Below are positions 17,556-25,470 of a DNA stretch of 64,000 nucleotides, piece after piece. Every line of letters starts with the position of its first letter. The stretch's first letter is position 1. The stretch comes from Tepidanaerobacter acetatoxydans_A (GTDB taxonomy: Bacteria > Bacillota > Thermosediminibacteria > Thermosediminibacterales > Tepidanaerobacteraceae): contig JALHJR010000003.1 in assembly GCA_022840405.1 (NCBI GenBank), forward strand, positions 1 through 64,000. Reading direction: 5' to 3'. The notes beneath the pieces were generated by a model that had not been told where the DNA came from, ran no database searches, and was given only the letters and a program-made list of their open reading frames with translations. A program made the position numbers and the translations under genes.

Positions 17556-18152
17556 TTGACCGTGGTAGGTCTTACCGGTGGCATAGCCAGTGGGAAAAGT
17601 ACAGTATCGTCATTGCTTAAGGACAAAGGTGCTGCTATAATAGATGCAGATGAAATAGCAAAAGAAATAATGTCAAAAGGTAAGCCTGTATGGGTTAATG
17701 TAGTAAATCATTTTGGAGAACAGATATTAAATGATGATAAAAGCGATATAGATAGAAAAAAACTTGCCGATATTGTATTTTCAGATAGAATCCAGCTAGA
17801 GGCTCTGAACAGTCTTACACATCCGGAAATTTTAAAAGAAATAAAAAAGCAACTGGAAAACTATAAAAAAGCTGGAAGAAAAGTAATAGTTATTGATGCG
17901 GCGCTGCTTTTGGAGTCGGGTTTAGATGCCTTGGTAGATGAAGTGTGGCTGGTGGCTGTTGATGAAAAAACCCAGATAAAAAGATTAATAATGCGAGAAA
18001 AGGATATGGCTCATGCTCAAGCTTTAAATAGGATAAAGTCTCAGATGCCGTTAAAAGAAAAATTAAAATATGCAAATAGGGTGATAGACAATAATGCCGG
18101 TATAGAAGAAACGAGGGAACAGATAGATGAAATTTGGAGGGAAATTTCATAG
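17556..18152 (+). CDS. coaE: Dephospho-CoA kinase
   Basis: CoaE phosphorylates dephospho-CoA in the last step of coenzyme A synthesis. The P-loop GLTGGIASGKST is at the N-terminus, with the DADEIAKEI substrate segment, VIDAALLLESGLD and the Arg-rich lid QIKRLIMRE. I choose TTG 17556 because AGGAGG (17543-17548) lies 7 nt upstream; ATG 17550 is too close. About 198 residues, normal length. The gene follows polA as in many Firmicutes. Confidence 0.93.
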   Translation: MTVVGLTGGIASGKSTVSSLLKDKGAAIIDADEIAKEIMSKGKPVWVNVVNHFGEQILNDDKSDIDRKKLADIVFSDRIQLEALNSLTHPEILKEIKKQLENYKKAGRKVIVIDAALLLESGLDALVDEVWLVAVDEKTQIKRLIMREKDMAHAQALNRIKSQMPLKEKLKYANRVIDNNAGIEETREQIDEIWREIS

Positions 18153-18154
18153 TT

Positions 18155-18700
18155 GTGTCTAAAAAAGCTGCAGCAATATTGATAATAATTATTGGTATTT
18201 TTACCTTATACAATAATATATATTGGTTCATGAAGTACATTTATCCACTTAAATATGAAGAATCCATTGTTCGGTATGCGACAGAATACAACGTTGATCC
18301 ATATCTTGTTGCATCAGTAATAAAAGTCGAAAGCAATTTTTCGCCTAAAGCCGTATCAACACAGGGTGCCATAGGTCTTATGCAGTTAATGCCCGAAACT
18401 GCTCTTTGGGCTGCAGAAAAAATGGGAATACAAAATATTGATATATCAGATATTGACAACCCGGATCTTAATATAAGAATTGGAACATGGTATCTTGCCT
18501 CGCTACTTAATGAATTTGATGATGATATTATTTTAGCTTTGGCTGCATATAACGGTGGTCGAGGTAATGTAGCCGATTGGCAAGCACAAGGTAGTTTTGA
18601 AGAAAAAACAATAGACGAGATTCCGTTTTCGGAAACCAGGAATTTTGTTGCAAAAGTAATAAAATCCTATAAGTGGTACAAGCAACTTTATAAGCTGTGA
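18155..18700 (+). CDS. Membrane-anchored lytic transglycosylase
   Basis: This Slt-family peptidoglycan lytic transglycosylase has an N-terminal membrane anchor (about residues 5-27) and an extracellular lysozyme-like domain. The catalytic Glu is in ASVIKVESNF, followed by STQGAIGLMQLMPETA and AAYNGGRGNV, the standard SLT motifs. GTG 18155 directly follows the coaE stop (TTGGAGGG at 18134-18141); an in-frame ATG at 18134 overlaps that ribosome site. It probably belongs to the polA-coaE transcript. About 181 residues. Confidence 0.9.
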   Translation: MSKKAAAILIIIIGIFTLYNNIYWFMKYIYPLKYEESIVRYATEYNVDPYLVASVIKVESNFSPKAVSTQGAIGLMQLMPETALWAAEKMGIQNIDISDIDNPDLNIRIGTWYLASLLNEFDDDIILALAAYNGGRGNVADWQAQGSFEEKTIDEIPFSETRNFVAKVIKSYKWYKQLYKL

Positions 18701-18713
18701 GGTGAACATTTTT

Positions 18714-19160
18714 ATGGATCAGGGAGTATTAATAATTTTAGTAATATTAATCTTAGGTGTACTTTCAAAAAACAATTCACTTGCTTTAGCTGCTACCGTA
18801 ATTCTCGGCTTAAGACTTACCAATTTAAAGCAGGTATTAATTTTTCTTGACAAAAACGCATTGAAATGGGGTATAATCATTTTAACCATGGGAATTATTG
18901 CTCCTTTTGCAACAGGTGAAATCACTATAAAAGATGTGAATGGTGCTTTAAAAAGCCCTTCAGCTATTGCGGCATTATTAGCAGGAGCTCTTACGGTAAT
19001 TCTTTCCGGTAAAGGAACTAATTTAATAGCAGAAAGTCCTCAGGTGGTTGTGGGCATTATCCTTGGTTCTCTCATAGGTATAGCATTTTTCAAAGGTGTT
19101 CCCGTTGGCCCGCTTACCGCTGCGGGCATAGTTGCAGTGATTATGAAATACATAAAATAA
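18714..19160 (+). CDS. DUF441 family membrane protein
   Basis: This small integral membrane protein of 148 residues has four to five hydrophobic helices and the DUF441 (YeaL) pattern of Gly-rich turns (ALLAGALTVILSGKG, PVGPLTAAGIVAVIM). Function is unknown for the family. ATG 18714 is chosen with GAGGTGAA upstream; GTG 18702 is less well placed. It follows the transglycosylase by 13 nt, so it is likely cotranscribed. Confidence 0.85.
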   Translation: MDQGVLIILVILILGVLSKNNSLALAATVILGLRLTNLKQVLIFLDKNALKWGIIILTMGIIAPFATGEITIKDVNGALKSPSAIAALLAGALTVILSGKGTNLIAESPQVVVGIILGSLIGIAFFKGVPVGPLTAAGIVAVIMKYIK

Positions 19161-19179
19161 TAAGAGAGAGGTTTGCTTT

Positions 19180-20214
19180 ATGGAAGAAATCAAATCATTA
19201 AATGATGTCAAAAACATTAAAATTGATTCAAAAAGACGATTGTGTTCAGCTAATCACGATGAGATACTTGCAGGAATGACAACAGACATATATTTTATAA
19301 AAACCATGGAAATCTTACGGCATATGAATATTTCAACAAAAGAAGTGGTGGCTGAAGTGTTCCCCAGAAAATCTGGTGTTATGTGCGGTGTAGAAGAGGT
19401 TTTAAGTCTTTTACAAGACAAAAACATTGAAATATATGCACTTCCGGAAGGCGAGACCTTCGAGCCAAAGGATACGGTTATGAGAATAAGAGGTTCTTAT
19501 GAAGAGTTTGGCATATATGAAACGGTTCTTCTTGGGATGATGGCACATCCTAGTGGATGGGCGACAGCAGCACGCAGTTGCCGTGAAGCTGCAGGAGATA
19601 AGACTTGCATATGTTTTGGTGCAAGACATGTCCATCCGGCTGTTGCACCGGTTATGGAGAGAGCGGCAGTAGTAGGTGGTGCTGATAATGCCAGCTGCAT
19701 TTTAGCAGCGAAACTTCTGGGCAGAGAACCCTCCGGGACTATTCCCCATGCGGCTATAATAATGGCAGGAGATACTGTAAAAGTAGCAGAAGCCTATGAT
19801 GAGATTATGCCGCCAGATTCTCCGAGAATAATTCTTGTAGATACCTTTAAAGATGAAGCTGAGGAAGCATTAAATGTAGCTATGGCTTTAGGAAAGGACT
19901 TGGAAGGTGTAAGGCTGGATACTCCAAGTGAACGCGGGGGTGTCACACCGGAGCTTATATATGAAATTAGAAAGCGATTAGACCAAAAGGGCTATGATTA
20001 TGTAAAAATATTTGTATCAGGAGGTCTTAGCCCTGAAAGAATAAAGATTCTTATTGAAGCCGGAGCAGATGCTTTTGGCGTTGGCAGCTATATATCCGGT
20101 GCTGCACCTATAGATATGACATTGGATCTAAAAATGGTAGATGGCACACCTGTTGCCAAGCGAGGTCGAATTCCCGGATTAAAGGATAATCCTAAACTTA
20201 AAAGAATGAAGTGA
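19180..20214 (+). CDS. pncB: Nicotinate phosphoribosyltransferase
   Basis: This NAPRTase-family enzyme (344 residues) makes nicotinate mononucleotide from nicotinate and PRPP for NAD salvage. It is the short form seen in archaea and some Clostridia. Visible landmarks are MTTDIYFIKTMEIL near the start, GARHVHP, VVGGADNAS with SGTIPHA, a VDTFKDE phosphate segment, and VSGGLSPERI then GVGSYI at the C-terminal barrel. An isochorismatase-type hydrolase at 22494 could supply nicotinate from nicotinamide. Confidence 0.88.
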   Translation: MEEIKSLNDVKNIKIDSKRRLCSANHDEILAGMTTDIYFIKTMEILRHMNISTKEVVAEVFPRKSGVMCGVEEVLSLLQDKNIEIYALPEGETFEPKDTVMRIRGSYEEFGIYETVLLGMMAHPSGWATAARSCREAAGDKTCICFGARHVHPAVAPVMERAAVVGGADNASCILAAKLLGREPSGTIPHAAIIMAGDTVKVAEAYDEIMPPDSPRIILVDTFKDEAEEALNVAMALGKDLEGVRLDTPSERGGVTPELIYEIRKRLDQKGYDYVKIFVSGGLSPERIKILIEAGADAFGVGSYISGAAPIDMTLDLKMVDGTPVAKRGRIPGLKDNPKLKRMK

Positions 20215-20268
20215 TCTAAATTTCAAGCTTTGAACCTTCCTGGCTTAAGCATGAATAAGATTTTTGGT

Positions 20269-20319
20269 GGTAGGAACTGCAAAGTTCAAGCTAATTGTAA
20301 TTAAAAAACAGTTCCTACC
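20269..20319 (+). repeat. Intergenic inverted repeat with a 29-nt loop
   Basis: GGTAGGAACTG (20269-20279) and CAGTTCCTACC (20309-20319) are perfect 11-bp arms. There is no clean T-run after it. It could be a weak terminator of the preceding gene or an RNA element before the binding-protein gene. Confidence 0.5.
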
Positions 20320-20364
20320 TTATTAGATTAGCAATTTGGAGATGATTTTATTGGGGTACCGTCC

Positions 20365-21993
20365 ATGAAAAGAAAACTGATAGCAATATTAATATTTATA
20401 ACGGTATTTTTTAGCACAGCTTGTTCCGATACAGAGCATTTAAGACCTATTGAGCCAAAGGAACCGGAGAAACAAGAATTGGCTGAATCTCCTCAAAGCG
20501 GCGGAACGGTTAGTCTTGCCACAACTTCGAATTTAAACATGGACCCTTTAATGGCAAACGATGAGGAAACAAAGGCAATTTTAAGCCTTATTTACGAAGG
20601 CCTTGTGAGAATCGATGGTAAAGGTATGCTCCAACCTGCTCTTGCTGAAAGTTGGCAAATTGATGAGGATGGCAAAACATACACTATCAACCTAAGAACT
20701 GATGTAAAATGGCATAATGGGGAAAATTTTTCAGCAGCAGATGTCAAAGCTACCTTTGATAGAATAAAAGAATTAAAAAAGTCTGTAAAAAAGGGCGAAA
20801 GACCGGATTTTGCTGAATTTGACAATATTCAAAGCTACGAAGCGTTGGATAAAAATACTCTTATTATTTCTTTATATAAACCTGATGCTGATTTTTTATA
20901 CGGCATGACTAGAGGAATCCTTTCAGCATCATTTATCGAAACATTAAAAACAAGTAAAGGTACAGAAAAAACAGTGTCTGAATATATCGGTACAGGGTCT
21001 TTTAAAGTAGTTAGTAAGTCAAGCGACTCAGTAAGCTTAAGGAGAAATGATGACTATTTTGGTGAAAAACCATATATAGAAGGAATGAATATCAAAATTT
21101 TCCCGGATAATACTGCTATCAAGGAAGCATTTAACAAGCGGGCAGTTGATATGATCAATATTGAACCGGAGGATTGGAATGTATTCCATGAAATGGAAGA
21201 TGTTTATCTGCTTCAATATCCCTCAAGATATTTTGAATTTATCGCAGTAAACTTAACCAATCCCATATTAAGTGATGTTAATGTGCGCCAAGCTATGCTT
21301 ATGGGAATTGATCGAAACAGAATTCTCCAAGATACAACTTTAGGACGGGGTTTAGTGATTGACGGTCCAATTTTACCTTATTCGTGGGCTTTTAATTCTA
21401 GCATGCAACAGATAATGTATAACAAGAGAACGGCAGCACAAAAACTTAAAGAAGCAGGTTGGGAAGACACAGATGATGATGGAATTTTAGAGAAAACCAT
21501 TGGTAAAAAGAAATATAAACTCGAATTCGAGTTATTGGTTAATACTTCAAACGGAGCTCGATATCAAACGGCATCCCATATAGAAAAGGATTTAAAAGAC
21601 TTAGGTATTTCTGTTAAACTTACAAATGTCACATGGGATGAATTAAAAAGCAAGGTTATGAGCAAAAAATACGATACTGCTGTTATGGGGTGGAAACTTG
21701 CACCTAATCCGGATTTGCAGTTTATGTTCGCCAGCAGTGAAATAAAGAACGGGTATAACTTTGTATCATATTCAAATCCCGAACTTGATGATATTTTGAT
21801 TCGAGCTAAGACAGATTATGAAAGTAAAAAGGAACTTTTGTATGAGGCTCAAGAAATTATAAACCGTGATTTACCATATCTGTTTCTTTACAGTCCTAAT
21901 GAAATTTTAGCTTTAAACAAAAGATTAAAAGGAGTCGAGCCTGACCCCATAAACCTGTTCAATAATATAAATGAGTGGTGGATTAAACAATGA
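20365..21993 (+). CDS. ABC transporter substrate-binding lipoprotein, peptide/nickel type
   Basis: This 542-residue family 5 (SBP_bac_5, OppA/DppA-like) solute-binding protein has a lipoprotein signal ending at Cys20 (FFSTAC). The core has LIYEGLVRIDG, the LAESWQIDEDGKTYTINLR and VKWHNGENFSAADV segments and GTGSFKV, all typical. No permease or ATPase genes are next to it; the only downstream gene is a 48-residue membrane protein. It may serve a transporter encoded elsewhere or act in sensing. Substrate is unknown. Confidence 0.88.
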   Translation: MKRKLIAILIFITVFFSTACSDTEHLRPIEPKEPEKQELAESPQSGGTVSLATTSNLNMDPLMANDEETKAILSLIYEGLVRIDGKGMLQPALAESWQIDEDGKTYTINLRTDVKWHNGENFSAADVKATFDRIKELKKSVKKGERPDFAEFDNIQSYEALDKNTLIISLYKPDADFLYGMTRGILSASFIETLKTSKGTEKTVSEYIGTGSFKVVSKSSDSVSLRRNDDYFGEKPYIEGMNIKIFPDNTAIKEAFNKRAVDMINIEPEDWNVFHEMEDVYLLQYPSRYFEFIAVNLTNPILSDVNVRQAMLMGIDRNRILQDTTLGRGLVIDGPILPYSWAFNSSMQQIMYNKRTAAQKLKEAGWEDTDDDGILEKTIGKKKYKLEFELLVNTSNGARYQTASHIEKDLKDLGISVKLTNVTWDELKSKVMSKKYDTAVMGWKLAPNPDLQFMFASSEIKNGYNFVSYSNPELDDILIRAKTDYESKKELLYEAQEIINRDLPYLFLYSPNEILALNKRLKGVEPDPINLFNNINEWWIKQ

Positions 21994-22136
21994 ATTCACC
22001 TAAAAAACCCAATTTAGATGCAAAAGATATCTTAGCAATGATAATAGCAGCATTTGAGTTGCTGCTGCCCCCGGTGCTTATTATATTTGGTGCCGTTATA
22101 GCGATATATTATGTGCTCAAGTTTTTGACAACTTAA
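21990..22136 (+). CDS. Small membrane protein of 48 residues
   Basis: An ATG overlaps the stop codon of the binding protein (ATGA). The product has a charged N-terminus (MNSPKKPNLDAKDIL), then one hydrophobic stretch of about 28 residues with a Pro-Pro kink, and ends in KFLTT. I do not recognise a family. The coupled start and membrane-like composition make it a credible small gene that may anchor or assist the upstream lipoprotein; that is inference. Confidence 0.55.
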   Translation: MNSPKKPNLDAKDILAMIIAAFELLLPPVLIIFGAVIAIYYVLKFLTT

Positions 22137-22242
22137 AATTCCGGGCCATTTTATTTTAGCATATAGAAGTATTTTACTGGCAACAGACTATAAGCATTTT
22201 GAAATCATGGGCATAGCCAGCAGGCTTTAAAATAAGTACACC

Positions 22243-22270
22243 TAAAAAGCGAGCAATATAGCTGCTCGCC
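22243..22270 (-). terminator. Terminator of tRNA-Leu(GAG)
   Basis: On the minus strand GCGAGCA and TGCTCGC form a 7-bp stem (arms 22249-22255 and 22263-22269), followed by TTTTT (22248-22244). Confidence 0.8.
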
Positions 22271-22285
22271 CGAAATTACTTAGTA

Positions 22286-22370
22286 TGGTGCGGAGAGCGG
22301 GAATTGAACCCGCACGGGATAACCCATACGCCCCTCAAACGTACGCGTCTGCCAGTTCCGCCATCCCCGC
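22286..22370 (-). tRNA. tRNA-Leu (GAG)
   Basis: Read on the minus strand, acceptor GCGGGGA (22370-22364) pairs with TCTCCGC, followed by discriminator A and encoded CCA (22288-22286). The anticodon stem TACGT/GCGTA encloses TTGAGGG, giving anticodon GAG for CTC/CTT. The variable arm is long and the T-arm CGGGTTCAATTCCCG is canonical. Confidence 0.95.
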
Positions 22371-22493
22371 ATATGACAATAAACATTATACCTTCTTATC
22401 GTTTTTATGTCAATACATCCCAAAGCGATTTTTTCAAACCGCATCGTTTCATTATTATTTGTTTAGGTTTAAAAAAGAAGGGAGAGTTTTAAA

Positions 22494-23009
22494 GTGAAAG
22501 CCTTACTTGTTATCGATATGCTGAAAGATTTTATCTATGAAGGTGGTGCTTTGAGTGTGGGGCCGCAAGGTAAAGCCATTATAGGGGTTATAAAGGAAAA
22601 AATAAACGATTTCAGGGAGCATGACTATCCGGTTATATTTATTTGTGATAACCATGAAAAAAACGATAAAGAGTTTGAGATGTTTCCTCCTCACTGTATT
22701 GCCGGAACTTGCGGTGCGAAAATAATCGAAGATTTAGATGTAAAAGATGATGATAAAATAATAGCAAAAAGGCGTTACAGTGCCTTTTTTGGAACTGATT
22801 TAGATCTATATTTAAGGGAAAATAAAGTTGATGAAATATTTCTAGCGGGTGTTTGTACAAATATTTGTGTGCTTTATACTGCTGCTGATGCTAGAAATTT
22901 GGCGTATAAAGTGAATATTTACAAAGATGGAGTAGCTTCTTTCGATAAAGAGGCACATGATTTTGCATTAAAAGAGGCAAAAAATACATTAGGCTGTTTG
23001 ATTATTTAA
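22494..23009 (+). CDS. Isochorismatase-family cysteine hydrolase, possible nicotinamidase
   Basis: The 171-residue protein has the catalytic triad pattern of the family: Asp in LLVIDMLKDF (residue 8), Lys in AKRRYSAFFGT and Cys in LAGVCTNICV. The short length and the acidic and His residues following (DNHEKND, PPHC) are compatible with nicotinamidase (PncA). That would feed nicotinate to the phosphoribosyltransferase at 19180. GTG 22494 has AGAAGGGAGAG upstream. The gene ends overlapping by 4 nt with the convergent DUF896 gene. Confidence 0.82.
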   Translation: MKALLVIDMLKDFIYEGGALSVGPQGKAIIGVIKEKINDFREHDYPVIFICDNHEKNDKEFEMFPPHCIAGTCGAKIIEDLDVKDDDKIIAKRRYSAFFGTDLDLYLRENKVDEIFLAGVCTNICVLYTAADARNLAYKVNIYKDGVASFDKEAHDFALKEAKNTLGCLII

Positions 23010-23260
23010 TGGTTTTTGCAGCTGCATCCCTTGCGATGTCCCGAATGACCGCAGTCTTTATCCTTATGTTGATGATTACAGTAGTTTGAAGGGTCTACAA
23101 TTTTTATGCTGTCTAACTGTGATTTAAGATTTGACTTCATAGAATCGATATAAAGCCGGCGTAGGTATGCCTGCTCTTTTTTTTCTTCTTCGGAAAGACC
23201 GCCATTTTTTTGCTTTTTATAAAGTTCGTTGATGCGAGCGATTTGTTCCTTTGATACCAT
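23006..23260 (-). CDS. DUF896 protein with Cys/His-rich tail
   Basis: Residues 1-57 match the DUF896 (YnzC/UPF0291) helical hairpin of Bacillus and Clostridium: MVSKEQIARINELYKKQK, GLSEEEKKEQAYLRR and the hallmark LKSQLDSIKIVDP. The family normally ends soon after this. Here a tail of 27 residues follows with four Cys and five His (CNHQH, DCGHSGH, CSCKNH), a likely metal-binding addition. The ribosome site AAAGGATGA precedes the ATG at 23260. YnzC is an SOS-operon protein in Bacillus subtilis; no LexA gene is nearby. Confidence 0.85.
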   Translation of the reverse strand: MVSKEQIARINELYKKQKNGGLSEEEKKEQAYLRRLYIDSMKSNLKSQLDSIKIVDPSNYCNHQHKDKDCGHSGHRKGCSCKNH

Positions 23261-23284
23261 AGAAAATCATCCTTTTCAAGTTGT

Positions 23285-23314
23285 TTGAAGTAAACTCTCA
23301 TTATAATGTATAAT
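23285..23314 (+). promoter_or_regulatory. Probable promoter of queG
   Basis: TTGAAG (23285-23290) and TATAAT (23309-23314) are 18 nt apart, about 45 nt before the queG start. A second TATAAT at 23302 has poor spacing. Confidence 0.5.
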
Positions 23315-23358
23315 ATAATTATAAATATTTTCCTGAAAAATTCAAATCGGAGAGAAAT

Positions 23359-24399
23359 ATGGATATAAAGCAAGACATAATTTGCTTTTCAAAGGAAATA
23401 GGCTTGGATAAAGTCGGTTTTACAACAGCTAAGCCATTTTTGCAAGAAAAGGAAGTTTTATTAGAAAGAAAGGCAAAAAAATTAATATCCCCTTTCGAAG
23501 AACAGGATATTGAAATTAGATGCAATCCGGAAAAATCTCTGCCAGGCGCTAAGACCATTATATGTTTTGCCATGGGGTATCTTATATACCCTCAGAGCTC
23601 ATTGGAGGTTGTTTCATCTCATATAGAAAGCAGGTCTAGGTCTGAGGGAAAAATTTCTAGGTACGCCCAAGTTAAGGATTACCACGTCATACTAAGTGAA
23701 AAATTAAGACATGTTGTTGATTTTATTTCAAAAAAACGGCCCGGCAGATTTAAGATTATAGTTGATACAGGTAGCCTCATTGAAAAAGCTGCTGCCAGGC
23801 GGGCAGGTTTAGGATGGATTGGCGAAAATACATGCTTTTTTACACCAGAATTGGGCTCATGGATATTTTTAGGGGAGATTCTAACAGATATTGAAATCGA
23901 ACCGGACAGCCCTATTGAAAGTAACTGCAACGGATGCGGCAGCTGCGTAAGTGCATGCCCTACAGGGGCACTAACGGCACCTTTTCAAATAAATCCGTAT
24001 AGATGTCTTTCTTATATTACTCAGATGAGGGGGCACATTCCGGAAGAATTTAGAAAAGCTTTGGGTGATAGGATTTTTGGATGTGATACATGTCAGGAGG
24101 TTTGTCCTTGCAATCAAAAGGTAAAAATCCCCAACCATAAAGAATTTATACCTGATATTCCGGTAGAAAGAGATTTGGAAAAGCTTGCAATATTGAGCAA
24201 GCAAGATTTTAATATGATATTTAATAATATAGCTGCCGGCTGGCGTGGAAGAAACGTCATTCGCCGAAATGCCGTATGTGCATTGGGAAACCTGAGAAAT
24301 GAAAATACTAGAAATTTACTTAAGATACTAACTAAGGATCCATCGGAAATTGTAAGAGAACAAGCTCGTTGGTCATTGCAGGATTATTTATGCCGTTAA
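23359..24399 (+). CDS. queG: Epoxyqueuosine reductase
   Basis: QueG reduces epoxyqueuosine to queuosine in tRNA, using cobalamin and two [4Fe-4S] clusters. The clusters are bound by CNGCGSCVSACP and CDTCQEVCPCN. The N-terminal cobalamin domain and the DTGSLIEKAAARRAGLGWIG segment are typical. A C-terminal HEAT-like region (RRNAVCALGNL, REQARWSL) is present as in the long form. 346 residues. ATG 23359 has GGAGAGAAAT upstream. It stands alone with its own promoter. Confidence 0.93.
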   Translation: MDIKQDIICFSKEIGLDKVGFTTAKPFLQEKEVLLERKAKKLISPFEEQDIEIRCNPEKSLPGAKTIICFAMGYLIYPQSSLEVVSSHIESRSRSEGKISRYAQVKDYHVILSEKLRHVVDFISKKRPGRFKIIVDTGSLIEKAAARRAGLGWIGENTCFFTPELGSWIFLGEILTDIEIEPDSPIESNCNGCGSCVSACPTGALTAPFQINPYRCLSYITQMRGHIPEEFRKALGDRIFGCDTCQEVCPCNQKVKIPNHKEFIPDIPVERDLEKLAILSKQDFNMIFNNIAAGWRGRNVIRRNAVCALGNLRNENTRNLLKILTKDPSEIVREQARWSLQDYLCR

Positions 24400-24472
24400 G
24401 AGGTGTCATGCTTGGTAAAAATTGGAACAGTTATTGTTTACAAAATACTCAGACATGGAATTTATAAAGAGA

Positions 24473-24500
24473 GGCGGCAAGAGAAATACCTCTTGCCGCC
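24473..24500 (-). terminator. Strong hairpin terminator between queG and the coat genes
   Basis: GGCGGCAAGAG and CTCTTGCCGCC are perfect 11-bp arms around AAATAC. On the minus strand TCTTTATAAATT follows, so it serves chiefly the two coat genes; it may also stop queG read-through. Confidence 0.8.
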
Positions 24501-24510
24501 TGTTGATTGA

Positions 24511-24741
24511 TTACTGTGGCGTGTACCAGCCGCGCTGATTCATAGCGTCAAAGATCATCTTTGCATGCTGCTGTTCTTCATCCTGGATCTGTCGAAGTGT
24601 ATCCCTTACAGTTTCGTTAGCTGCCTCCATTACGGCTGTTTCGTAAGTTCCGGAAACATATTTTTCTGTCATAAGCATATCGTTTAGGATATCCTTATCA
24701 ATATTAGTTCCGGCTATGTTTTTGTTTTGTGTCTGATTCAC
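24511..24741 (-). CDS. Spore coat protein, CotF-like
   Basis: This small helical protein of 76 residues belongs to the coat F/ferritin-like group. It has LNDMLMTEKYVSGTYETAVMEA and a second helix with RQIQDEEQQHAKMIFDAMNQRG, ending GWYTPQ, a C-terminus common in CotF-like proteins. GTG 24741 is chosen with GGGAGGT about 7 nt upstream; TTG 24744 is the alternative. It lies just downstream of a second member of the same group. Confidence 0.82.
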   Translation of the reverse strand: MNQTQNKNIAGTNIDKDILNDMLMTEKYVSGTYETAVMEAANETVRDTLRQIQDEEQQHAKMIFDAMNQRGWYTPQ

Positions 24742-24777
24742 CAAAATACCTCCCTATACAATAAATTATTGACTTTA

Positions 24778-24975
24778 TTATTGACTTTGATTCTGTTGTA
24801 AAAGCCGGTTAATAGTGTCAATGTGCTGCTGTTCACGATTTGCAAGGGTTTTAAACATAGAGGAAAGCTCTGTGTCCTGCATTTGATTTGCATAATTATT
24901 ATACTTTAGCACACAAATCTGTTCATGACTTAAGGCATCCTGCAGCAGCATGGTTTCTTTTTGAGTTAATGGCAA
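24778..24975 (-). CDS. Spore coat protein, CotF-like, second copy
   Basis: This 65-residue protein has the same two-helix arrangement: LLQDALSHEQICVLKYNNYANQ and SMFKTLANREQQHIDTINRLL, ending in a Gln-rich tail. I start it at TTG 24975 because GGAGGTG (24988-24982) would otherwise be inside the coding region. It is the upstream gene of a two-gene coat operon. The spore-coat role follows from the family only. Confidence 0.75.
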   Translation of the reverse strand: MPLTQKETMLLQDALSHEQICVLKYNNYANQMQDTELSSMFKTLANREQQHIDTINRLLQQNQSQ

Positions 24976-24990
24976 CTGATTCACCTCCAA

Positions 24991-25461
24991 TAACTTTCAT
25001 TCAACAGTCTTATTTTATCCCGTAATTTAAGTTACTATGCCTTAATTACTTTTTTTAAAACGAGTATATGCTTTACAAATTATGGTAATAGAATTTTTCG
25101 CGAAATATAATTAAAAAAAGTTTAAAGATGAATACTAATATCAGCAATAACGGGAAGGATGTTTTTAAAAAATGCCAAAAAACATTAAGAAATTTGCTTT
25201 GCATTAGGTTATTGTTAGAGTTTGTTGGAGTAAGGAAGAATTAAAGTTTTTTCTGTTAATAAGTAGGGCAAAAGTTGATGACACAGTATAAACTTGTGAT
25301 ATAATAAAAATGTTAAACCTTTGGATCTGTGTATAAATGGTAAAACTGTGGGGCGGTAATGCTTATCCCATTCGAAAAAAACTTATGCGGCATTACAGAA
25401 GATTTAAAACAGGTAAAGCTTTACTTTAAATAAATATCCTAGGATAATACAAGTATAGCAG
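24991..25461 (+). other. Long AT-rich intergenic region between coat genes and desulfurase
   Basis: I see no gene in these 470 nt. A TATAAT at about 25299 with a poor -35 could be the desulfurase promoter. GTAATGC (about 25357) and GCATTAC (about 25390) are inverted and about 25 nt apart. The minus-strand coat promoter must lie at the left end; no clear sigma-G/K boxes were identified. Confidence 0.4.
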
Positions 25462-25470
25462 GTGATGAAT

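Noticed and set aside
22285..22497. Plus-strand open frames across tRNA-Leu(GAG)
   Set aside because: They are translations of the antisense of a tRNA gene, a common artefact.
24412..24510. 32-codon frame after queG with an AAGAGGTG site
   Set aside because: It runs through both arms of the strong terminator of the coat operon and resembles nothing known.
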